Made by a program: the position numbers and the translations under genes
The notes under the pieces: model-generated
Told to the model about the DNA's origin: nothing
Databases searched by the model: none
The model's input: only the letters and a program-made list of their open reading frames with translations
NCBI GenBank assembly: GCA_949298665.1
Contig: CASFXO010000372.1
Span: 1 to 8,133 of the forward strand
Source of the DNA: an uncultured Lentisphaeria bacterium
GTDB taxonomy: Bacteria; Verrucomicrobiota; Lentisphaeria; Victivallales; Victivallaceae
Reading direction: 5' to 3'
DNA length: 8,133 nt
Shown here: positions 1 to 5,171 of the stretch, piece after piece
Layout: every line of letters starts with the position of its first letter
Numbering within the stretch: position 1 is the stretch's first letter

Positions 1-949
1 CCGTCCGCGGCACGGGCCGGGCCCGGGCGAGCAGCGCGGCGCAGCCGAGCAGCAGCACCGTGGCGGGCATGTCGCTCATGGCGTTGTAGCCGCACCAGGT
101 CAGACTTTTGTAATAGCCGAATGCCCAGGAGGCGTCCGGCAGCGCGAAGAACGCCCGGAAGTTCCCGGTCGCCGGATCTTCCAGATGAAAGAAGAACAAC
201 GGCAGCACGGCATAGAGCCAGGCCGTGATCAGGCCGCGCTTCCGCGATCCCAGCCAGTCGGTTGCCACGACGGCCAGCAGCGCCACGCTCCCCGGTCCCA
301 GCAGCAGCCCGTTGAAAAAAGAAAATGCCGGCAGCATGTCCAGTACCGAATCGCTCCGCAGAACCGTCGCGAACGGCCAGTACAGGAGCGGCAGGCCCAC
401 CGTGCGGTTCCAGGCGCCATTCCAGTTGCCCTCGGCCAGTTCCCGCATCGTTCGGAAAAAGTCCGGTTCGTCGCTGGAAAACAGATATACCTCTCCCCCC
501 AGCTGTACGATCCAGGCCGTGAGCGCTCCCCGCACCGCCGCCGGAATGAACGCCGGCGCCCAGTCCGGCAGTTTCCCCCGTTTCCACCCGAACCAGATGC
601 CGCCCGCGAGCAGCAGACAGGCTCCGCTCCAGATTTTCTGCCATGGCGGTCGGGCGGGTTGCGGCTGGATATTCCAGGTGCCGTCCGCTTCCTGACGGCA
701 GACGAGGTCCGGCGTGACGAACCCGGTTTTTCCGGGCGCGGTCGGAATTTCGCAAAAGCTCAGGCGCCGCGCCAGATGTCCGCCGAACTGATAACGTTCC
801 TGCCGGGAGAGCACCTTCTCCGGCGCGGGAAATTGTCGCGCGACGCCGATCCAGCGGGACGCGGCGTCGGGACGCTCGAAAATTGGAAATTCCGCCCGGA
901 CAGCGCAGACCAGCGCCAGCCACAGCAGCAGACACGCAAAGCCTTTCAT
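1..949 (-). CDS. Polytopic membrane protein, possible GT-C-type glycosyltransferase (partial, C-terminus beyond window)
   Basis: An uninterrupted minus-strand reading frame starts with ATG at 949-947 and has no stop before the left edge, giving 316 codons. The N-terminus (MKGFACLLLWLALVCAVRA) looks like a signal peptide or first membrane anchor. Residues 20-103 are soluble, probably periplasmic. Several hydrophobic segments follow: about 106-121, 134-150, 205-230, 239-254 and 296-308. A loop after an early segment carries SSDEPDFF (158-165), and later there is GYNAMSDMPATVLLLG (287-302). An acidic motif in the first large loop plus many helices recalls GT-C glycosyltransferases (PMT/ArnT-like), which use lipid-linked sugar donors. 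That assignment is inference from topology. It could equally be another multi-pass protein of unknown function. A weak GGGGA ribosome site lies about 6 bases before the ATG. The gene is divergent from the secreted lyase gene. Open plus-strand frames across this region are shadows of it. Confidence 0.75.
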   Translation of the reverse strand, partial: MKGFACLLLWLALVCAVRAEFPIFERPDAASRWIGVARQFPAPEKVLSRQERYQFGGHLARRLSFCEIPTAPGKTGFVTPDLVCRQEADGTWNIQPQPARPPWQKIWSGACLLLAGGIWFGWKRGKLPDWAPAFIPAAVRGALTAWIVQLGGEVYLFSSDEPDFFRTMRELAEGNWNGAWNRTVGLPLLYWPFATVLRSDSVLDMLPAFSFFNGLLLGPGSVALLAVVATDWLGSRKRGLITAWLYAVLPLFFFHLEDPATGNFRAFFALPDASWAFGYYKSLTWCGYNAMSDMPATVLLLGCAALLARARPVPRT

Positions 950-972
950 GCGGATTCCCCGGGGTTGACGGC

Positions 973-1002
973 GTTGTCCGGCGCGGGATTGCACCGGACG
1001 AC
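973..1002. other. Inverted repeat in the leader of the membrane-protein gene
   Basis: GTTGTCCGG (973-981) and CCGGACGAC (994-1002) are near-complementary arms around a 12-base loop. There are 9 pairs with one G.T on the plus strand; on minus-strand RNA that pair becomes an A.C mismatch. The hairpin lies inside the predicted leader of the minus-strand gene, about 24 bases before its start codon. It has no T-run, so it is not an obvious terminator. A role in RNA stability or regulator binding is possible but unproven. Confidence 0.3.
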
Positions 1003-1007
1003 AGGAT

Positions 1008-1036
1008 AAGATACCGCTTTTAGTGGAGATAAGCAA
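1008..1036 (-). promoter_or_regulatory. Candidate sigma70-type promoter for the membrane-protein gene
   Basis: Read on the minus strand, TTGCTT (1036-1031) is followed after 17 bases by TATCTT (1013-1008). These match the -35 and -10 consensus at 3/6 and 4/6. The start would fall near 1000, leaving a leader of about 50 bases before the ATG at 949. The match is weak and rests on spacing and position in a divergent intergenic region. Confidence 0.3.
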
Positions 1037-1099
1037 ATCATTTTTGATAACGGAAATTGCACACAAGCGGATTTTTGTCGGTTGTCGCGGTTCCGGCGG

Positions 1100-1128
1100 T
1101 TGCATTCGGGAAAAGACGGTGGTATGAT
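1100..1128 (+). promoter_or_regulatory. Candidate sigma70-type promoter for the secreted lyase
   Basis: TTGCAT (1100-1105) and TATGAT (1123-1128) are separated by exactly 17 bases. The -10 box matches consensus at 5/6 and the -35 at 3/6. Transcription would begin near 1135, leaving a leader of about 40 bases. Three CGGTT words at 1079, 1088 and 1097, spaced 9 bases apart, sit directly upstream and run into the -35 box, so they could be regulator contacts. Confidence 0.45.
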
Positions 1129-1144
1129 AAGGACGGATCGTTTC

Positions 1145-1157
1145 TTGCATCACGCAA
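1145..1157. promoter_or_regulatory. Short inverted repeat TTGC-N5-GCAA in the lyase leader
   Basis: TTGC (1145-1148) and GCAA (1154-1157) flank five bases, just after the predicted transcription start and before the ribosome site. TTGCAT occurs both here (1145) and in the -35 box (1100). Half-sites of this kind resemble operators of helix-turn-helix repressors such as the LacI/GalR family, but a 4-base arm is weak evidence. Confidence 0.25.
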
Positions 1158-1175
1158 ACCATAGGAGGTATGGGA

Positions 1176-4100
1176 ATGAAGGTATGGAGTATGGGGCTGG
1201 TCATGGCCGCCGCGGCAGCGACCGCGGTTGCCGCGCCGTCCGAACTGGTGCTCCAGGCGGAAAAGGCGCAGTTCGATTCCGCCCGGGCCGAGGTGGTGGA
1301 GCGCGCCGGGTTTTCCGGCGGCAAGGGAGTCATGCTCAAAAGCGGTCAGAAATCCAGAATCACCGACCCGACGGGAGAACCGGATCTGACGTTCCAGGTG
1401 GATATTCCCGAAACCGGACGTTACTGGATTTCCTCTCTGGCCGACACTACCGGCGCCACGCGCGAGGCGATGAAAAAGGCCGGTACCAAATACGATTCTT
1501 TGCGGGTGATGATCGCCGTCGATGACGATTTCCCGCGCAACCGCGTGCTGGTGGTGCCGTGGGGCAACCAGAACGGCTGCTATCAGCGGCTGATGAAACA
1601 GGACTTCACCAGGGGAAAACACGTCATCCGGATCTGGATGCCGGAAGGCTCGGCGCTGGACCGGCTCGAAATCACGCCGTACCGGGCTCCGAAGGTGCCG
1701 GAAGCGGCGCAGAAATATGTGCCGAAGATCGTACCGCCCGCATCCCATCCCCGGTTGTGGGTCAATTCCGAATCCCTGGCTGCGGTGAAGGCCAACCTCA
1801 ATAAGGGCGCGAACCGGGCGATCTGGGAACAGGTGCAGAAGGTGGCGGCGGTGCCGTATTCATACAAAGTGGCCCCCCGTACCGCGGCCGAATATGATCC
1901 GAAACTGCAGAACGCCGCCGTATACAAGGCCTTCGTCTATCTGATGACCGGCAACCGCAAGCTCGGCGAAGAAGCGGTCAAGCTCATGCATGATTACCTC
2001 GGCGCGGTGGAGTTCGGCAATATGCTCGACATTACCCGGGAAATCGGTCTTGTGCTGTATTCCGGAGCGCAGGTGTACGACTGGTGTTACGACCTGCTTA
2101 CGCCGGAAGACCGGGAGCTTTTCCGCAAGAATCTGCTGCGCCTGGCCGAGGATATGGAAATCGGCTGGCCGCCGTTCGGTCAGACGATCGTCAACGGCCA
2201 CGGCAATGAGGCTCAGGTCAACCGCGACCTGCTGGCGATGTCGATCGCTCTGTACGGCGACTACAATCTGCCGTATCAGTATTGCGCCTATCGGATTCTG
2301 GAGGAACTCGTGCCGCTGCGCAATCTCGAATACCAGTGCAACCGTCACAATCAGGGCGTCAGCTACGGTACGTTCCGGTTCGGCTGCGAAATGCACGCTG
2401 CCTGGCTGATGTACCGGATGAGCGGCAAGCGCGTTTTCGACGACGTGATCAACAACGTCGGTTATTACTGGATTTACGCGCTGACTCCGGCGGGTACGAT
2501 GATGCCGGACGGCGACGGTACTTTGTCCACCAGTTTCTGGCAGTCGCCGCAGACCACGTTCCTCTGCTACGCCTATACCGGCGATCCTATTCTCAAGGCC
2601 GATTTCGAACGGCAGGGCGGTACGCTCGGCGATCCGATCATGTTCCTGCTGTTGAACGATCCGGAACTCAAGGCCGAAAAGAGCATCGACACGCTGCCGC
2701 TGACGCATTACTTCAAAGGCGTGCTGGCCTCCATGATCGCCCGGACCGGTTGGAACATCGGCAAGAATTCGCCCGACGTGTTCGTGGAAATGAAGGGGGG
2801 CGGCTATCATTTCGGTAACCATCAGCACGCTGATGCGGGGGCCTTCCAGATTTATTACCGCGGCTGGCTGGCGACGGACCTCGGGATGTATCATTTCTAT
2901 GGAACGCCTTACGATTTCGGGTACAACAAACGGTCGATCGCGCACAACGTCATGCTGGCCTATCAGCCGGATGAAAAGTTTCTGCGCGGCACCGCCAATG
3001 ACGGCGGTCAGCGGTTCAACCAGACCTGTCCGACCAGCGTTCAGCAGCTGCTGAGCAATCCGCATTTCAAATACGGCGAAACCCTGGCGGCGGATTTCGG
3101 GCCGGATGCGAAGCGCCCGTTCTACAGTTATTTCAAGGCGGATCTTGCGCCCGCTTACAGCGACAAGATTGAATATTACACGCGCGCCTTCTGCTTCCTC
3201 AATCTGGCGGACGCGGGCAATCCGGCGGCGCTGATTACGGTGGACCGGATGAAGACCGTCCGGTCGGAATACCGGAAATTCTGGCTGATCAACTCCCTGA
3301 CTGAACCGAAAATTACGGGCAACGAAGTGCGGATCATCTCCGATCGGAGCATTCTGCCCGGACGGCTGGACGTACGTATGCTGCTGCCCCGGAAAGTCAA
3401 GGTTGAAACCGCCGGCAAGGGGAATGCCACCAAGTTCTTCGGTGCGAACCTGAAACCTCCGGTCGCCGGGGCCGCTCCCGCCCAGGGCTGGCGCACCATG
3501 TTCAGTCCGGCGGAAGAGAACTCGACGGATGTATTCGTTTCGGTCATGCAGGTGGGAGAACCCACGGTCGAGCCACTGCCGGTGGAGCTGATCGAAAATC
3601 ATGGAAACTGCCAGATCACGCTCGGCAATCGGGTAGTGGTGCTCGGCACTTCCGAACGTCCGGTGGATCGACAGTTTACGGTGAAGCTGCCGCAGGATCG
3701 CGGGGATATTCAGGTGTTGCTGACCGACCTGATGGCGGGCATCTGGAATTTCCGGAACGCCGACGGCAAGATCAATTACGAACTGTTCGTTTCCGCGGAC
3801 AAGAGCACGGCGTTTCTGGTGGTTCCCGGCGGAGAATACACGGTTTCTCCCGGTGCCGCCAGCAATGCGGTCGGGTATGAAGCTCCCCGGATTGCCGTGC
3901 CGGAAGTCCGCAACCCGATCAGCGGGCATTGCCTGATCGACGGTAAGCCGGTGGCGAAGGCTCCGGACAATCGCGTGGAAGGCGATCAGGTGCTGGTCCC
4001 CGCGGAGGCGGTCTTCACCGCGCTGGGCGGCAAGTGTACCGCATCCGGGGATTTGACGGTGGAACTCGGCGGCCGGAAGGCGGTCTTCCGCGACGGTTCC

Positions 4101-4652
4101 CGGACGTTTACGTGGAACGGGGATCAATTGGACATGGCGGTTCCCGCGCAGCGGGTGGACGGCGTCTGGTATGTCTGCGACAACGTGCCCGCCGGACTGG
4201 CAGGATATCTGACGGTCAGCGATGCGACGGACCGCAGCTCCATGTATTTCAAACGGACGAAACCGGCACCGGTCATGTGGCTGGATTCCAACTGCGGATT
4301 CCAGGAGGACGATCTGGCGTTTCTGCTGGATGCGTATCCCGGAAAATCCGCCTACTGGGCGACCAACGGCACCGGCAAGACCTTCACGCTGACGTTCCCC
4401 GAACCGCGCCGGCTGGACGGCGTGGAGATCTGTTATTATCAGGGCGCGACCCGTGCCGCGAAATTCAAGCTGGAAGTCTCCGACGGCAAGGGGTGGAAGA
4501 CGGTCTATGACGGGGAAACGCGCAAGAGTTCCGGACCGGTGCTCTATTCGTTCCCGGCGCAGAAGGTCTGCCAGCTGCGTTTCACCGGCAACGGCAACAG
4601 TGCCAATGAATGGAACTCGATCATTTCGATGGTTCCCCACGACGCGAAATAA
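1176..4652 (+). CDS. Secreted heparinase II/III-family polysaccharide lyase, multidomain
   Basis: Predicted to cleave a uronic-acid-containing polysaccharide by beta-elimination outside the cytoplasm. The start is taken at 1176: AGGAGG (1163-1168) is 7 bases before it but only 1 base before the alternative in-frame ATG at 1170. The 1158-residue product begins with a signal peptide (MKVWSMGLVMAAAAATAVAA, cleavage near residue 20) and has no lipobox. Residues 24-170 look like a CBM35-type beta-sandwich ending GKHVIRIWMPEGSALDRLEI. HPRLW (191-195) opens the heparinase toroid. H342-xx-E345, Y397 (NQGVSYG), H549-Q-H551, D568, Y572 and H590 (IAHN) match, from memory, the catalytic and zinc residues of heparinase II (H202, E205, Y257, H406, H408, D425, Y429, H464); the H-to-Y gap is 55 in both. 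Residues 915-1026 resemble the copper amine oxidase N-terminal-like domain, and 1034-1155 an F5/8C (discoidin/CBM32-like) domain. The protein is longer than heparinase II (about 770). Family call is firm; substrate (heparan, chondroitin, alginate or other) is unknown. Confidence 0.9.
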   Translation: MKVWSMGLVMAAAAATAVAAPSELVLQAEKAQFDSARAEVVERAGFSGGKGVMLKSGQKSRITDPTGEPDLTFQVDIPETGRYWISSLADTTGATREAMKKAGTKYDSLRVMIAVDDDFPRNRVLVVPWGNQNGCYQRLMKQDFTRGKHVIRIWMPEGSALDRLEITPYRAPKVPEAAQKYVPKIVPPASHPRLWVNSESLAAVKANLNKGANRAIWEQVQKVAAVPYSYKVAPRTAAEYDPKLQNAAVYKAFVYLMTGNRKLGEEAVKLMHDYLGAVEFGNMLDITREIGLVLYSGAQVYDWCYDLLTPEDRELFRKNLLRLAEDMEIGWPPFGQTIVNGHGNEAQVNRDLLAMSIALYGDYNLPYQYCAYRILEELVPLRNLEYQCNRHNQGVSYGTFRFGCEMHAAWLMYRMSGKRVFDDVINNVGYYWIYALTPAGTMMPDGDGTLSTSFWQSPQTTFLCYAYTGDPILKADFERQGGTLGDPIMFLLLNDPELKAEKSIDTLPLTHYFKGVLASMIARTGWNIGKNSPDVFVEMKGGGYHFGNHQHADAGAFQIYYRGWLATDLGMYHFYGTPYDFGYNKRSIAHNVMLAYQPDEKFLRGTANDGGQRFNQTCPTSVQQLLSNPHFKYGETLAADFGPDAKRPFYSYFKADLAPAYSDKIEYYTRAFCFLNLADAGNPAALITVDRMKTVRSEYRKFWLINSLTEPKITGNEVRIISDRSILPGRLDVRMLLPRKVKVETAGKGNATKFFGANLKPPVAGAAPAQGWRTMFSPAEENSTDVFVSVMQVGEPTVEPLPVELIENHGNCQITLGNRVVVLGTSERPVDRQFTVKLPQDRGDIQVLLTDLMAGIWNFRNADGKINYELFVSADKSTAFLVVPGGEYTVSPGAASNAVGYEAPRIAVPEVRNPISGHCLIDGKPVAKAPDNRVEGDQVLVPAEAVFTALGGKCTASGDLTVELGGRKAVFRDGSRTFTWNGDQLDMAVPAQRVDGVWYVCDNVPAGLAGYLTVSDATDRSSMYFKRTKPAPVMWLDSNCGFQEDDLAFLLDAYPGKSAYWATNGTGKTFTLTFPEPRRLDGVEICYYQGATRAAKFKLEVSDGKGWKTVYDGETRKSSGPVLYSFPAQKVCQLRFTGNGNSANEWNSIISMVPHDAK

Positions 4653-4660
4653 CCCGCCGC

Positions 4661-4692
4661 CGGGTCCGCTCCTCATGCCGGGGGCGGACCCG
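4661..4692 (+). other. Inverted repeat just after the lyase gene
   Basis: CGGGTCCGC (4661-4669) and GCGGACCCG (4684-4692) form a perfect 9-bp stem with a 14-base loop, starting 9 bases after the stop codon. No T-run follows, so it is more likely a 3'-end stabilising hairpin or auxiliary structure than the terminator itself. The strong terminator lies about 60 bases further on. Confidence 0.45.
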
Positions 4693-4748
4693 CTCCCGGG
4701 CCTTTCACAGGGGCACCGGCGTCAGGGCGGATAGCCGCACTCTTCCTG

Positions 4749-4786
4749 CTCCGCTTTCCGGAAATTCCGGGAGGCGGAGTTTTTTT
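4749..4786 (+). terminator. Rho-independent terminator of the lyase gene
   Basis: CTCCGCTTTCCGG (4749-4761) pairs with CCGGGAGGCGGAG (4767-4779) across a 5-base loop (AAATT). This gives 13 pairs, two of them G.U. Seven T follow directly (4780-4786). This is a textbook intrinsic terminator on the plus strand, about 97 bases after the lyase stop codon, and it should isolate the lyase from the genes to the right. There is no T-run on the other strand, so it is not clearly bidirectional. Confidence 0.85.
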
Positions 4787-4889
4787 GCATCCATCTTTTA
4801 CAGACGAAGGCGCGGAAGCACCGAAGCAGCAGGAAAACATGCGGCAAAGGGCTACAACGGCATGCAGGGGAAAATTGGGGGCGAATCAT

Positions 4890-4896
4890 AAAAAAA
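4890..4896 (-). terminator. T-run directly after the tRNA-Cys gene
   Basis: Seven A on the plus strand give a U7 tract on the minus-strand transcript, immediately after the encoded CCA. No separate hairpin lies between, so the folded tRNA acceptor and T arms would have to act as the stem. It is plausible as the tRNA transcript end but not a canonical terminator. Confidence 0.35.
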
Positions 4897-4970
4897 TGGA
4901 GGCGTGGATCGGAGTCGAACCGATCTTCGCGATTTTGCAGACCGCTGCCTAGCCGCTCGGCAACCACGCC
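4897..4970 (-). tRNA. tRNA-Cys (anticodon GCA)
   Basis: The 74-base minus-strand gene folds as a full cloverleaf. The acceptor stem is GGCGTGG/CCACGCC (7 pairs). The D arm is GCC/GGC around GAGCGGCTA. The anticodon stem is GCGGT/ATCGC with loop CTGCAAA, so the anticodon is GCA (Cys). The variable loop is GAAG, and the T arm ATCGG/CCGAT carries loop TTCGACT. The discriminator base is T, the usual identity base of bacterial tRNA-Cys, and CCA is encoded. It lies alone between two plus-strand genes and is transcribed opposite to both. Confidence 0.97.
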
Positions 4971-4981
4971 ATTGCTTACAT

Positions 4982-5009
4982 ACAATAACCTGTTTTCGGG
5001 AAAAGTCCA
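4982..5009 (-). promoter_or_regulatory. Candidate promoter of tRNA-Cys
   Basis: On the minus strand TGGACT (5009-5004) is followed after 16 bases by TATTGT (4987-4982), each matching consensus at 4/6. The -10 box ends 11 bases before the mature tRNA 5' end at 4970, leaving a very short leader, as is usual for tRNA genes. The evidence is position and weak consensus only. Confidence 0.35.
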
Positions 5010-5022
5010 GCCCGTCCCCGGT

Positions 5023-5041
5023 ATTTTTCCGGATTTTTCCG
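5023..5041. repeat. Two tandem copies of ATTTTTCCG, 10-base period
   Basis: ATTTTTCCG occurs at 5023-5031 and again at 5033-5041, one helical turn apart, in the divergent region between tRNA-Cys and the GH20 gene. The second copy contributes to the left arm of the larger hairpin at 5029-5096. Confidence 0.5.
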
Positions 5042-5096
5042 AGGCACCGCCGGACGGTGCCCTGGACGGTGCCGGGAAATCGGGAAAAAAATCCGG
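5029..5096. other. Large imperfect hairpin with alternative inner stems
   Basis: The outer arms are CCGGATTTTT (5029-5038) and AAAAATCCGG (5087-5096). They are extended by CCGA (5039-5042) with TCGG (5080-5083) after a 3-base bulge. Inside, GGCACCG (5043-5049) can pair with either of two CGGTGCC copies (5055-5061 or 5067-5073). These copies belong to a direct repeat GGACGGTGCC at 5052-5061 and 5064-5073. The inner stems exclude each other. The structure lies upstream of the predicted GH20 promoter and of the tRNA promoter on the other strand. It may be extruded DNA, a protein-binding site or a terminator for read-through; the sequence does not decide. Confidence 0.45.
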
Positions 5097-5104
5097 TTTC
5101 CTTC

Positions 5105-5133
5105 TGGCAACACCGGGTTCCTGAGGGTATGGT
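5105..5133 (+). promoter_or_regulatory. Candidate promoter of the GH20 gene
   Basis: TGGCAA (5105-5110) and TATGGT (5128-5133) are 17 bases apart. The -10 box matches consensus at 4/6 and the -35 at about 3/6. It has the same layout as the lyase promoter (-10 TATGAT) and gives a leader of roughly 30 bases. The weak boxes would suit a regulated promoter. Confidence 0.35.
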
Positions 5134-5138
5134 AAAAC

Positions 5139-5148
5139 GGTTGCAACC
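5139..5148. promoter_or_regulatory. Palindromic candidate operator GGTTGCAACC
   Basis: This perfect 10-base palindrome begins 5 bases after the predicted -10 box and covers the expected transcription start, a classic repressor position. With the preceding base it contains CGGTTGCA, a word also found at the lyase promoter (1097-1104). A helix-turn-helix sugar regulator such as a LacI/GalR-type protein is a reasonable guess; no regulator gene is in the window. Confidence 0.35.
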
Positions 5149-5171
5149 CATAGCGAAAGGACGTTCGAAAA

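Noticed and set aside
957..964. CCCCGGGG palindrome next to the membrane-protein start codon
   Set aside because: It has no loop and so cannot form an RNA hairpin; an 8-base palindrome is unremarkable in this base composition.
185..1009. Plus-strand open frame of 274 codons
   Set aside because: Low-complexity Arg/Gln/Pro-rich translation with no family features; the minus strand here encodes a coherent membrane protein.
1860..4676. Minus-strand open frame of 938 codons antisense to the lyase gene
   Set aside because: It is a product of GC-rich codon bias on the true gene. Its translation is rich in Arg, His and Gln with no recognisable domain, while the plus strand has signal peptide, domains and ribosome site.
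4787..4889. Possible small gene or RNA between the lyase terminator and the tRNA
   Set aside because: No ribosome site with a convincing frame, no promoter and no stable structure seen.
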